The position numbers and the translations under genes are program-made. From assembly GCF_040930455.2 (NCBI RefSeq), contig NZ_CP170494.1: DNA of 64,000 bases; one strand, given 5' to 3'. Under the pieces are notes generated by a model. The model was not told where the DNA came from, ran no database searches, and saw only the letters and a program-made list of their open reading frames with translations. Origin of the DNA: Neopusillimonas maritima. GTDB taxonomy: Bacteria; Pseudomonadota; Gammaproteobacteria; Burkholderiales; Burkholderiaceae_B. Every line of letters starts with the position of its first letter. Within the stretch, counting starts at the first letter, position 1. Below, piece by piece: positions 16,960 through 25,486 of the stretch.

Positions 16960-17439
16960 TCAGTCGTCGTCACCGTCGGTTTCACACATCTTGTTTAAAA
17001 GGTAAACCAACGCGAGCCTCTCAGCAGGATTGAATCCATTAAATGTTTTTTCGGTAATCTCAAACGCAAACGGCACCATGGTTCCCACCAAATCCATGCC
17101 AACGGGGGTCAGTGAAACCAGCACTTTTCGACGGTCTACATCATCGTGACGAACGGCAATCAACTTACGCGCCTTCAAACGATCAATAACGCCGCGCACC
17201 GTTGCCTGATCGATAGCCGTGCGTTTTACAATTTCGCTAAGCGAGCACGCGCCCGAATCTTTCACTGCACACAGCACCACAAACTGTGCAGCTGTTAACT
17301 GCGTGTCCGGTATGGTTTGTTGAAAAAGCGCAATATGGCGCTGATAGGCACGTCGGAGCAAATGCCCCACTTGCTCGGAAAAATCATAACGCGCGACCAA
17401 CGTGTCGGCAGACGATTGCGGATCATTCTTATCAGCCAT
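16960..17439 (-). CDS. bpsR: MarR-family regulator, BpsR/NicR-like
   Basis: Small dimeric winged-helix repressor of 159 aa. The HTH is LSEIVKRTAIDQATVRGVIDRLKARKLI and the wing is VRHDDVDRRKVLVSLT, the classical MarR DxRxxxVxLT motif. The overall sequence (YDFSEQVGHLLRRAYQRH, TAAQFVVLCAV, NPAERLALVYLLNKM) resembles what I recall of Bordetella BpsR. In Bordetella bronchiseptica BpsR represses the nicotinate genes and is released by 6-hydroxynicotinate; it was first known for controlling polysaccharide production. Here it lies at the edge of the nicotinate locus, in line with the liv operon, and palindromes of one type lie before livK and nicC. Its own promoter region shares the 117-bp gap with the divergent phosphotransferase gene. 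The family call is certain; the orthology is likely. Confidence 0.85.
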   Translation of the reverse strand: MADKNDPQSSADTLVARYDFSEQVGHLLRRAYQRHIALFQQTIPDTQLTAAQFVVLCAVKDSGACSLSEIVKRTAIDQATVRGVIDRLKARKLIAVRHDDVDRRKVLVSLTPVGMDLVGTMVPFAFEITEKTFNGFNPAERLALVYLLNKMCETDGDDD

Positions 17440-17500
17440 TTTTCAACCTAAAAAACTATCGATTACAAAACCACTCACTAGTGTTAAGGTGGCCCTTCAC

Positions 17501-17512
17501 GAACACGTGTTC
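17501..17512. promoter_or_regulatory. Perfect 12-bp palindrome in the bpsR / phosphotransferase promoter gap
   Basis: GAACACGTGTTC is an exact palindrome between the divergent regulator and LTA-synthase-like genes. CACTAGTG occurs at 17476-17483. Neither matches the nicC/livK operator pattern, so another regulator may act here. Confidence 0.3.
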
Positions 17513-17556
17513 CTACTATATATTACGCCACGTTAAAAAATAGCCGCACCCTTCCT

Positions 17557-19467
17557 ATGCTTCAACTCACACTCGTATTTATTCTGGCCAGCTTCATGCT
17601 ACTGACGGTCAGTAGGCTTTTATTGGCGGGCTGGCAATGGCGACGCGTTCAGAAAGCAGGTGGCTTACTGCCGATACTGATTGGTGGTTTGCGTATCGAC
17701 GCCCACCAAATTGCCATTCTGGCCGGCATACCCCTGTTAGCGTCATTCTGGCTGGGCGACACACCATTCGCGCTGCATATCGCCGAATGGTGGTTCCAAT
17801 TGGCCTGGCTTTTACTGGGGTTTCTTGAGTTAGCAACCCCCCAGTTCATTACCGAATACGACTCGCGCCCGAACCGTTTATTTGTTGAGTACCTGGAGCA
17901 TCCCAAAGAAGTATTCGGCATGCTTTGGAAAGGCTACAAAGCCGTTATTATCTGTGCGCTTGCCCTTTTGGGCGTGCTTGGTTGGGTGGGGCACCTGCTG
18001 TTTGGCCATGCAACCCCCGACCTACCTCTGCCTGTGTGGCAGGCAGCGCTACTCACACTGGTATCGGCCTGCATTATTTTTCTAGCTATTCGAGGGACTC
18101 TGCGCCACCGCCCCATTAACCCATCAACCGTCGCCTACTGCGGAGACAGCCTCTTAAACACACTGCCGTTAAACTCTTTGTATAACGTAATTTATGCCAT
18201 TTACAGCAAAAAAAATGAGCGTTCGGCAGCCGATGTCTACGGCAATCTCGACCCCAGCGAAATATTAGATATCGTTCGAGAAAGTGCGCATATTGACGGT
18301 GAAACATTAACCCGCTCCATCCCTACCCTGCACAAACAAATCGCCGACCGACCGGAACCAAGCCGGCTCAAAAATATTGTCATTATTGTGGAGGAAAGCC
18401 TGGGTGCGCAGTATGTCGCCAACCTTGGCGGGCAAAAACTCACTCCAAATATCGACCAGCTTGCCGGTACGGCCTGGAACTTCACACGAGCTTATGCCAC
18501 CGGTACACGGTCCGTACGCGGACTTGAGGCAATCTCGGCCGGCTTTCCCCCAACATTATCCGACGCAGCGTTGCGCCTGCCGGGAGCACAAAGCCGCTTC
18601 TTTACGCTTGCACAGTTACTCAAACAATACGGCTATCACTCACGTTTCGTTTATGGGGGGGAAGCGCATTTCGACAACATGAAAAGCTTCTTCCTGGGCA
18701 ACGGCTTCGATTCATTGCACGAGCGTGAAAGCTTCAATAACCCCGCTTTTATCGGTACTTGGGGCGCTTCCGATGAAGATATGTTTAACAAAGTGCACAG
18801 TTTGCTCAACACGCCCTCAGATCAGCCCAGCCTCACCTTGGCTTTCACAGTCAGTAATCACTCACCTTGGGAATACCCTGCGGGTCGAATCGACGTTCAG
18901 GGAGACCCTGCTACGGTTGAAAACACGGTTCGCTATTCCGATTGGGCGCTTGGTGCGTTTTTCGAACGGGCAAAAGAAAGCACCTATTGGGATAACACCC
19001 TGTTCCTGATTGTGGCCGACCACGACGCCAGAGTGGGCGGCGAACAATTAATTCCATTGAAACACTTTCACATTCCTGCCTTGATACTGGGCTGCGACGT
19101 TCAACCGTGCAACGACGCACGCATTATCAGCCAAATCGACCTTGCCCCCACCCTGCTATCGTTGGCAGGCATTTCGTCTGAACACCCGATGATAGGACAT
19201 GATTTGACGAAACCAACGGGCGGCGGACGCGCCATGATGCAATTTTCAGACAATTATGGCTACCTGAAAGGTGATCAGCTTCTGGTTCTGGAACCGCACC
19301 GACCCATTCGTCAGTTTACCTATCACGCGCCCGATACCTACACTGCCGAAACGGTTCAGCACACGTTGGCACAAGAAGCGCTGGCACATGTGCTTTGGCC
19401 CGACTGGGCCTATCGACACCAGGAATACACGCTTCCCCATTTGCAAGCCAGGGTCGCTTATGAATAG
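17557..19467 (+). CDS. LTA-synthase/OpgB-like membrane phosphotransferase (sulfatase fold)
   Basis: A 636-aa membrane enzyme. About five N-terminal membrane helices (1-28, 52-66, 76-97, 127-147, 160-178) anchor a periplasmic alkaline-phosphatase/sulfatase domain (~265-600). Metal and nucleophile motifs are present: IVIIVEES (metal Glu), ATGTRSVRGLEAI with probable nucleophile Thr317, SNHSPWEYP, and VADHDARVGG with the metal Asp-His. Gram-negative members of this family, such as OpgB, transfer phosphoglycerol from phosphatidylglycerol to periplasmic or surface glycans. That is the likely chemistry here, not lipoteichoic acid synthesis. It is transcribed divergently from the MarR regulator and stands alone. 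No glucan synthase genes are nearby, so the acceptor is unknown. Confidence 0.82.
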   Translation: MLQLTLVFILASFMLLTVSRLLLAGWQWRRVQKAGGLLPILIGGLRIDAHQIAILAGIPLLASFWLGDTPFALHIAEWWFQLAWLLLGFLELATPQFITEYDSRPNRLFVEYLEHPKEVFGMLWKGYKAVIICALALLGVLGWVGHLLFGHATPDLPLPVWQAALLTLVSACIIFLAIRGTLRHRPINPSTVAYCGDSLLNTLPLNSLYNVIYAIYSKKNERSAADVYGNLDPSEILDIVRESAHIDGETLTRSIPTLHKQIADRPEPSRLKNIVIIVEESLGAQYVANLGGQKLTPNIDQLAGTAWNFTRAYATGTRSVRGLEAISAGFPPTLSDAALRLPGAQSRFFTLAQLLKQYGYHSRFVYGGEAHFDNMKSFFLGNGFDSLHERESFNNPAFIGTWGASDEDMFNKVHSLLNTPSDQPSLTLAFTVSNHSPWEYPAGRIDVQGDPATVENTVRYSDWALGAFFERAKESTYWDNTLFLIVADHDARVGGEQLIPLKHFHIPALILGCDVQPCNDARIISQIDLAPTLLSLAGISSEHPMIGHDLTKPTGGGRAMMQFSDNYGYLKGDQLLVLEPHRPIRQFTYHAPDTYTAETVQHTLAQEALAHVLWPDWAYRHQEYTLPHLQARVAYE

Positions 19468-19522
19468 GCACTCGTCTTCGAAATGACAAGCCATACAGAA
19501 TGTGTCATAATCGCATTCTTTT

Positions 19523-19599
<77 letters not shown>

Positions 19600-19608
19600 T
19601 TATTCAGT

Positions 19609-19651
19609 AAAAAGGGCTCGTATGATTTTCATTCATACGAGCCCTTTTTGC
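19609..19651 (+). terminator. Intrinsic terminator after tRNA-Pro
   Basis: AAAAAGGGCTCGTATGA and its complement TCATACGAGCCCTTTTT form a roughly 17-bp hairpin with a short T-rich loop and a T-tract. The A-rich 5' flank makes it usable in both directions. Confidence 0.9.
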
Positions 19652-19907
19652 GTTCTCTTTCATCCCCTTGCCTTGGAAAATATGTTGCATTGCACATTTT
19701 GTCTGACAGACTTCATTCCAAGCTGTCAGACAGATTAGTTCAAGAACGGCGAAAAATTATTTATGCTTAAAAAATTTCACTCTGAAACCCGCATTTTTAA
19801 AGGGCTTCAACAGAAATGGGGGAAACTACCAAGAAGCATTGCGTCATAGTTTTGAATACTATTGAACTGAATCAAAACAATCAATTCGTTAACTACCGGA
19901 GAGAAGT
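19652..19907. promoter_or_regulatory. Upstream region of the SsuA-type transporter, with a paired operator-like repeat
   Basis: This gap holds GTCTGACAGAC (19701-19711) and CTGTCAGACAG (19723-19733). Each is an 11-bp palindrome, their centres are 22 bp apart, and together they form a 10-bp inverted repeat with a 13-base spacer. The TGTCTGACA core resembles GntR/FadR-type operators. A purine-rich ribosome site (GGAGAGAAG) precedes the next ATG. No TPP-riboswitch consensus was seen. Confidence 0.45.
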
Positions 19908-20915
19908 ATGCGTTTAAGCCGTTTTATTGCATCTGCACTCATTGCCCTGAGCTCCAGCGCTGCGTTCGCGGAAACCGATATCCGTTTCGCCCTCGATTGG
20001 CGATTTGAAGGGCCGGCCACACCATTTTTTGTGGCAATTGACAAAGGCTATTATGAAGCCGAAGGCCTGAACGTCACCATCGACCCGGGTGCCAGCTCGG
20101 TTGAGCCAATCAACCGCGTTGCAACCGACACTTATCAAATGGGTTTTGCCGATATCAATTCTCTTATCAAATATCGCGACAACCCCCAAAACCCACCCGT
20201 TAAAGCCGTCATGATGGTTTACGACGCACCGGCGTTTTCCATCGTTACGCTGAAAGACAAAGGCATTAACAAACCCAAAGACCTTGAAGGGAAAATACTC
20301 GGCGCCCCCGCCCCTGATGGAGCCTATGCACAATGGCCGATTTTTGTCGATGCCAACGGCATCGACGCCTCGAAGGTACAAATTGAAAATATCGGCTTCC
20401 CCGTGCGCGAACCCATGCTGGCACAAGGGCGCGTCGACGCCATCACGGGTTTTTGGTTTTCGTCTTTCATGAATCTGAAGGCTAACGGCGTAAAAGACGA
20501 AGATATCGTAGTCATGTTGCTGGCCGACTATGGAGTCGACCTTTACGGAAACGCCATCATGGCCAATCCGGAGTTTGCCAAAAACAACCCCGAAGCGGTG
20601 AAAGGCTTTTTACGCGCAACCATCAAAGGTATTCAAGACACCATTAACGACCCTGAAGCCTCAATTGATTCACTCATGAAACGCAACGCCATCGCCAACC
20701 GCGACGTCGAGCTTCAACGCCTGAAAATGGCACTCGAACGCAACTTCGTTACGCCCGACGTTAAAGCGAATGGATTGGGTGCTATTGATAAAGCCCGTAT
20801 GGATAAAGCCATCGACCAAATCGGCCTGACATTCGACTACACCAACAAACCCACTACTGAAGAAATATTTACAGCCGAATACCTTCCTCCCAAAGAAGAG
20901 CGCATGGTCAAGTAA
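19908..20915 (+). CDS. ABC transporter substrate-binding protein, NMT1/SsuA-ThiY type
   Basis: Periplasmic binding protein of 335 aa with a Sec signal peptide (1-21, SSAAFA-ET). The mature part opens with DIRFALDWRFEGPATPFFVAIDKGYYEAEGLNVTI, the typical start of the NMT1 family, which binds sulfonates, nitrate, pyrimidine precursors of thiamine or aromatic acids. GAYAQWPIFVDANGID and GFPVREPMLAQGRVDAITGFWFSS line the predicted ligand cleft. First gene of a three-gene transporter. A paired palindrome upstream suggests regulation by a substrate-sensing repressor. The substrate is not identifiable: no thiamine riboswitch, desulfonase or nitrilase lies nearby. Confidence 0.85.
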   Translation: MRLSRFIASALIALSSSAAFAETDIRFALDWRFEGPATPFFVAIDKGYYEAEGLNVTIDPGASSVEPINRVATDTYQMGFADINSLIKYRDNPQNPPVKAVMMVYDAPAFSIVTLKDKGINKPKDLEGKILGAPAPDGAYAQWPIFVDANGIDASKVQIENIGFPVREPMLAQGRVDAITGFWFSSFMNLKANGVKDEDIVVMLLADYGVDLYGNAIMANPEFAKNNPEAVKGFLRATIKGIQDTINDPEASIDSLMKRNAIANRDVELQRLKMALERNFVTPDVKANGLGAIDKARMDKAIDQIGLTFDYTNKPTTEEIFTAEYLPPKEERMVK

Positions 20916-20959
20916 AGCGAAAACAACACTAAATAACAAGTATCAGGAAGGAGATGTGC

Positions 20960-21745
20960 ATGACCGAAGCACTGGTCGAACTTGAAAACATCTCAATGGC
21001 TTATGGCAAAGGCAGTGAAGCCGTCAAAGCCATTGAAGATGTCACTTTATCAATCAGGAAAGGGGAATTCATTGCAGTTGTTGGGCCCTCGGGCTGTGGG
21101 AAAAGCTCATTAATGAAGCTTATTTCAGGCTTGCACCCACCCTTAACCGGCAAACTCACAGTCGAAGGAAAGCCTGTAGATGGCCCACTCAAATCGGTGG
21201 GAATGGCCTTCCAGGCAAGCAATCTGTTGCCCTGGCGTAATTGTGTCGACAACATTCTATTGCCGCTTGAAATTGTACGACCTTACCGCAATCAAATCTC
21301 ATCGAAACGCGCCGAATTCAAAGAAAAAGCAGTCAATTTGCTGAACTCGGTTGGGTTAACGGGTTTTACCGAAAAGTTCCCATGGGAACTTTCGGGGGGG
21401 ATGCAGCAGCGTGCGTCTATTTGCCGGGCGCTTATTCACGAGCCTGATATCCTCATGCTCGATGAACCATTCGGTGCACTTGATGCGTTTACCCGAGAAG
21501 AGCTCTGGTGCGCACTGCGCGACATCCAGCAAGACCGCAAAGTCACGGTCATGCTGGTAACCCACGACCTTCGCGAAGCAGTGTTCCTGGCCGACACGGT
21601 TTATGTCATGTCGAACCGCCCGGGCAAAATCGTAAAGAAATGTGAAATAGCCCTCCCTCGTCCGCGCGACCTCGAGGTGACCTATACACAGGAATTTCAA
21701 GATATTGTCCATGAGTTACGATCCATGATCGGAGGGAAACACTAA
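20960..21745 (+). CDS. ABC transporter ATP-binding protein, SsuB/TauB type
   Basis: ATPase of 261 aa energising the adjacent importer. It has Walker A GPSGCGKSSLMK, Q-loop FQASNLLPWRN, signature LSGGMQQRASICRAL, Walker B ILMLDEPFGALD and H-loop VTHDLREAV. LLPWR in the Q-loop region and the FGALDAFTREEL stretch are characteristic of the nitrate/sulfonate/taurine subfamily. The ATG at 20960 is chosen over the one at 20954 because the AAGGAG box directly abuts the latter and is six bases from the former. Its stop overlaps the permease start by one base. Confidence 0.9.
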   Translation: MTEALVELENISMAYGKGSEAVKAIEDVTLSIRKGEFIAVVGPSGCGKSSLMKLISGLHPPLTGKLTVEGKPVDGPLKSVGMAFQASNLLPWRNCVDNILLPLEIVRPYRNQISSKRAEFKEKAVNLLNSVGLTGFTEKFPWELSGGMQQRASICRALIHEPDILMLDEPFGALDAFTREELWCALRDIQQDRKVTVMLVTHDLREAVFLADTVYVMSNRPGKIVKKCEIALPRPRDLEVTYTQEFQDIVHELRSMIGGKH

Positions 21746-22515
21746 TGCGACGTGAAGATCTCTTCCGCAACACCGTGCCGCCCACCCTCTTCACAATCGC
21801 CCTGTTCGTGATCTGGGAAATTGTATGTAGAGGATGGAATATTCCACTCACTATTTTGCCCGCACCATCCGATATTTTCATTGCGTTATGGCAATATCGC
21901 GCCCCCATCGCCGACAATTCCTGGGTAACACTCTGGACAACCCTGGTGGGCTTCTTATTGGCAACAGGCGGCGGCTTGCTGCTGGGTATTGTCGTCGGGT
22001 GGAATAAAAACCTTTATACGGCAATCTACCCGGTTCTGGTCGGGTTCAACTCGGTCCCAAAAGTGGCCGTCGTGCCTATTCTAATCCTGTGGTTCGGTTT
22101 GGGTGAACTACCCGCCATTATTACCGCTTTCCTCATTTCATTTTTCCCCATCGTGGTCAACGTTGCTACCGGCCTGGCAACCACCAGCCCGGAACTCGAA
22201 GACGTTTTGCGCGCACTGGGCGCTTCAAAAATGGACATCATGAAGAAAGTAAGCATCCCGGGTGCATTGCCCTACTTTTTCGGCTCACTCAAAGTGGCTA
22301 TTACGCTTGCGTTTGTCGGGGCAGTGGTATCGGAAACAGTTGGGGCAAACAAAGGTCTCGGTAAGCTCATGCTCGACGCACAGGCGGCTTTTCAGGTGCA
22401 AATTGTTTTTGCCTGCTTGCTGGTACTGGCTTTCCTGGGCATTGTCCTGTATGCCGTTACCGCCATCGTTGAAAAACGGTTCACAGGCTGGGCATTCCGG
22501 GGGCAAAATCGTTAA
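21745..22515 (+). CDS. ABC transporter permease, SsuC/TauC type
   Basis: Inner-membrane permease of 256 aa with about six helices and the BPD_transp_1 signature. The EAA loop reads EDVLRALGASKMDIMKKVSIPGALPYFFGSLKVAITLAFVGAVVSE, where it contacts the ATPase. PKVAVVPILILWFGLGELPAII is the usual helix pair of this subfamily. GGAGGG precedes the ATG. The operon ends with a clear terminator at 22603. It works with the binding protein at 19908 and the ATPase at 20960. Confidence 0.9.
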   Translation: MRREDLFRNTVPPTLFTIALFVIWEIVCRGWNIPLTILPAPSDIFIALWQYRAPIADNSWVTLWTTLVGFLLATGGGLLLGIVVGWNKNLYTAIYPVLVGFNSVPKVAVVPILILWFGLGELPAIITAFLISFFPIVVNVATGLATTSPELEDVLRALGASKMDIMKKVSIPGALPYFFGSLKVAITLAFVGAVVSETVGANKGLGKLMLDAQAAFQVQIVFACLLVLAFLGIVLYAVTAIVEKRFTGWAFRGQNR

Positions 22516-22602
22516 ATTAACGATCGGACCGATCTTGAAATCACAATTTTTCGATTACCCATAATAAAACTAGTCGATCGAAAATAACCACTGCATCACC
22601 TT

Positions 22603-22629
22603 AGCCCCGCAATAAGCGGGGCTTTTTTC
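22603..22629 (+). terminator. Intrinsic terminator of the SsuABC-type operon
   Basis: AGCCCCGC, loop AATAA and GCGGGGCT are followed by TTTTTTC on the plus strand. Confidence 0.9.
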
Positions 22630-22718
22630 TGGTGAACAAACCTAATGAAGCGTTCGTACAAATTTCTTGTTGTCTTTATGATTCTACTGGTTAGCGCCAT
22701 GACAGGCGGCTCGCGACT

Positions 22719-23498
22719 TCACCCGAAACGCCCGGTAATATAGTCTTCCGTTTCCTTGCGCTGGGGCTTCACGAAAATGCTGTCTGTGTCGCCAAACTCC
22801 ATCAGCTCGCCCAAATACATATAGGCAGTGTAATCGGAGCAGCGTGCAGCCTGCTGCATATTGTGCGTAACAATCACCACAGTATAGTCCGCCTTCAACT
22901 CACTAATAAGCTCTTCGATTTTGGCCGTGGAAATAGGGTCGAGCGCAGAGCAAGGTTCGTCAAGCAATAAAATTTCAGGCTTAATCGCAACACCGCGAGC
23001 AATACACAAACGCTGTTGCTGCCCGCCCGACAACCCATTCCCACTTTGGTGCAGTTTATCTTTCACTTCCGGCCACAATGCCGCTTTAGTCAATGCCCAC
23101 TCAACGCGCTCTTCCATTTCACCTTTGCTCAGCTTTTCGAATAAACGAACACCGAAAGCAATATTATCGAAGATACTCATGGGAAATGGCGTGGGTTTCT
23201 GGAAAACCATCCCGATTTTGGCACGTATTAGCGAAATATCCATGGTCGACGTCAGAATGTTTTCGCCATCCAGATTAATCTCGCCTTCAGCGCGCTGCCC
23301 TGGGTATAGCTCAAACATGCGATTGAAAGTGCGCAATAACGTTGACTTTCCGCAACCCGATGGGCCAATAAAAGCTGTGACCTTATTTTCCATAATGGAA
23401 AGGTTAACGTCGCGAATTGCCTGAAAATCACCGTAATAAAAGCTTAAATTCTTAACATCAAGCTTGATTCGATTAGCTGAAGGGTTCTGTGTTTGCAT
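22719..23498 (-). CDS. pstB: Phosphate ABC transporter ATP-binding protein
   Basis: ATPase of the high-affinity phosphate importer, 259 aa. It has Walker A GPSGCGKSTLLR, the Pst-specific Q-loop FQKPTPFPMSIFDNIAFGVR, signature NGLSGGQQQRLCIARG, Walker B LLLDEPCSALD and H-loop VTHNMQQAARCSD. Length and sequence are typical. Last gene of the visible pst set (pstS-pstC-pstA-pstB, all minus strand). No phoU or phoB follows; the strand ahead is the end of the neighbouring transporter. It starts 3 bases after the pstA stop. Confidence 0.96.
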   Translation of the reverse strand: MQTQNPSANRIKLDVKNLSFYYGDFQAIRDVNLSIMENKVTAFIGPSGCGKSTLLRTFNRMFELYPGQRAEGEINLDGENILTSTMDISLIRAKIGMVFQKPTPFPMSIFDNIAFGVRLFEKLSKGEMEERVEWALTKAALWPEVKDKLHQSGNGLSGGQQQRLCIARGVAIKPEILLLDEPCSALDPISTAKIEELISELKADYTVVIVTHNMQQAARCSDYTAYMYLGELMEFGDTDSIFVKPQRKETEDYITGRFG

Positions 23499-23501
23499 GA
23501 G

Positions 23502-24365
23502 TTATTTTTTCCGGAAAAGTACGCGCGCAAGAATATTGATACCCAAGACCAAGAGCGTGATCAAAACCGCTCCGGCCCATGCAAGGTCGTTCCAATCTTG
23601 AAATGGGCTGGCTGCATATTGAAAAATCACAACCGGCAAATTGGCCATCGGCGCGTTCATATTCAGAGACATAAATTGATTATTCAGCGCAGTAAACAGC
23701 AGCGGCGCTGTTTCACCGGAAATACGCGCAATTGCCAACAGAATGCCCGTAATCATGCCCGACCGGGCTGCGCGATAGCTGATCAAAGTAATAATTTTCC
23801 ACTGCGGGCAACCCAAGGCCGCAGCGGCTTCACGCAGACTGTTAGGCACCAGACTCAACATATTGTCAGTTGACCGCACAACAACCGGAATCACAAGAAT
23901 GGCCAAGGCGCATGCACCTGCCCAACCCGAATAATGCCCAACTTGCGCAACATAAATGGCATAAATGAACAAACCAATCACAATTGAAGGCGCAGAAAGC
24001 AACACATCATTTAGAAAACGAGTGGCCGGCGCCAACCAACCGGTTTTACCGTATTCAGCAAGATAAGTACCGGCCAAAATACCAATAGGTGTACCAATAA
24101 GCGTGCCGAAAAACGCCATTAATACGCTGCCGATAATGGCGTTCAGCAACCCGCCTGCCGCACCAGGCGGGGGAGTAGGCTGTGTTAATAAAGTCAACGA
24201 CAACGCGCCGCCGCCTTTCACGATTAAGGTGTAAATAATCCAGAACAGCCAAAACAAACCAAACGCAAGCGCGCTCAGCGCCAACGCCAACATCAGCTTA
24301 TTTACAAGCCGCCGCCTTTTGAAGACCGGATTCTGCAGCGTTACGGTTGAATCAGTATTGAACAT
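23502..24365 (-). CDS. pstA: Phosphate ABC transporter permease PstA
   Basis: Inner-membrane permease of 287 aa with six predicted helices. Its EAA-type loop (LREAAAALGCPQWKIITLISYRAARSGMITGILLAIARISGETAPLLFTAL) contacts PstB. GIIAGTYLAEYG-like and LNDVLLSAPSIVIGLFIYAIYV stretches are typical of PstA. A long first cytoplasmic segment precedes helix 1. It lies between pstC and pstB with tight spacing, consistent with one transcript. Confidence 0.95.
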   Translation of the reverse strand: MFNTDSTVTLQNPVFKRRRLVNKLMLALALSALAFGLFWLFWIIYTLIVKGGGALSLTLLTQPTPPPGAAGGLLNAIIGSVLMAFFGTLIGTPIGILAGTYLAEYGKTGWLAPATRFLNDVLLSAPSIVIGLFIYAIYVAQVGHYSGWAGACALAILVIPVVVRSTDNMLSLVPNSLREAAAALGCPQWKIITLISYRAARSGMITGILLAIARISGETAPLLFTALNNQFMSLNMNAPMANLPVVIFQYAASPFQDWNDLAWAGAVLITLLVLGINILARVLFRKK

Positions 24366-24401
24366 AGCGAATTTTGTTTGCGTTATTGCGTGAATGGAGA
24401 G

Positions 24402-25340
24402 TTAGTGCGCCACACCGTCATTTCTGCCAAGACGCGACAACAACAATTTGGAAAACGCCAGCACGACGGTGGTGATCAGGAACAAAATCAACCCTAGTTC
24501 AAGCAGGGCAGACTTTTGCATCCCCCCTGCCTCATTAAATTCGTTGGCCAGTGCCGATGCAATTGAGTTGGACGGCGCAAACAATGACTCCGGCAAATTG
24601 AAAGAATTACCAATCACAAATGTCACCGCCATGGTTTCACCCAAAGCGCGCCCCAGCCCCAGCATAATTCCACCCACAACCCCATGTTTGGTATAGGGCA
24701 AAATAACTTTCCACACCACTTCCCACGTAGTGCCGCCCAATCCATACGCAGACTCTTTCAACAAAGGGGGAACCAATTCAAATACATCTCGCATCACAGC
24801 CGAGATGAAAGGAATAATCATGATCGAAAGAATCAGGCCTGCGGTGAACACGCCAATACCAAACGGCGGCCCGGCAAACAACTGCCCTAGAACCGGAATA
24901 GGCTCGAAAAAGGCAATAAGTCCGGGTTGCACATAAGACTGGAATATCGGCACGAAAACAAACAGACCCCACATCCCGTAAATAATGGAAGGGATCGCAG
25001 CCAGCATTTCAATTGCCGTCCCTAAGGGTCGTTTTAGCCAATTAGGCGCCAGTTCCGTTAAGAACATGGCAATGCCGAACGAAATTGGTACGGCAATAAT
25101 GAGCGCGATCACCGAGGTTAACAATGTACCGACAATGGGAACCAGCGCGCCGTAGCTATCCTCAACAGGGTTCCAGTCATTCGTCCAGAGGAAGCTGAAA
25201 CCGTATTCGGAAATAGACTGTCGGCTCCCATAAATAAGCGACACCATAATGGCCGCAAGCAAAATGAACACTAAAAACGCAAACGTTCGCGTCAGGTTCT
25301 TAAACAACAGGTCCATTAAGCCGGATGAAAGCGTTTTCAT
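24402..25340 (-). CDS. pstC: Phosphate ABC transporter permease PstC
   Basis: Partner permease, 312 aa from the ATG at 25340. Six helices and the EAA loop LLKESAYGLGGTTWEVVWKVILPYTKHGVVGGIMLGLGRALGETMAVTFVIGN are standard for PstC. The open frame continues upstream to 25433. That extension would be encoded by the intergenic hairpin at 25400-25430 and resembles no PstC N-terminus, so it is rejected. The hairpin and the weak ribosome site suggest lower expression than pstS. Confidence 0.94.
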   Translation of the reverse strand: MKTLSSGLMDLLFKNLTRTFAFLVFILLAAIMVSLIYGSRQSISEYGFSFLWTNDWNPVEDSYGALVPIVGTLLTSVIALIIAVPISFGIAMFLTELAPNWLKRPLGTAIEMLAAIPSIIYGMWGLFVFVPIFQSYVQPGLIAFFEPIPVLGQLFAGPPFGIGVFTAGLILSIMIIPFISAVMRDVFELVPPLLKESAYGLGGTTWEVVWKVILPYTKHGVVGGIMLGLGRALGETMAVTFVIGNSFNLPESLFAPSNSIASALANEFNEAGGMQKSALLELGLILFLITTVVLAFSKLLLSRLGRNDGVAH

Positions 25341-25399
25341 ATTGAGTATGCCGGGTTGCGAGCCAGAATTTTTGCAGTGTACGCCGAATTTTACATAAC

Positions 25400-25430
25400 A
25401 AGACGATGCGGCTTTGGGCCGCATCGTCTT
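25400..25430 (-). terminator. Perfect 13-bp hairpin between pstS and pstC
   Basis: AAGACGATGCGGC (25400-25412) pairs exactly with GCCGCATCGTCTT (25418-25430) over a five-base loop. The minus-strand flank TTGTTATGT is only moderately T-rich, so this is probably a partial terminator or an mRNA-stabilising structure that favours pstS over pstCAB. Confidence 0.65.
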
Positions 25431-25486
25431 CACTGGTCAGGCTGTTTGCATCTTGACAGCAGCAGCCGTTAACCAGTTAATGCCGT

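Noticed and set aside
17557..19467. Lipoteichoic acid synthesis as function of the sulfatase-fold protein
   Set aside because: The genome is Gram-negative by all other evidence (OMPLA); phosphoglycerol transfer to glycans is the fitting role.
19652..19907. Thiamine riboswitch before the NMT1-type binding protein
   Set aside because: The conserved CTGAGA and ACCTGATC segments are not present.
22645..22743. Small ORF of 32 codons with a hydrophobic centre after the 22603 terminator
   Set aside because: It overlaps the pstB 3' end antisense, has no clear ribosome site and no recognisable family, so it is not listed as a gene.
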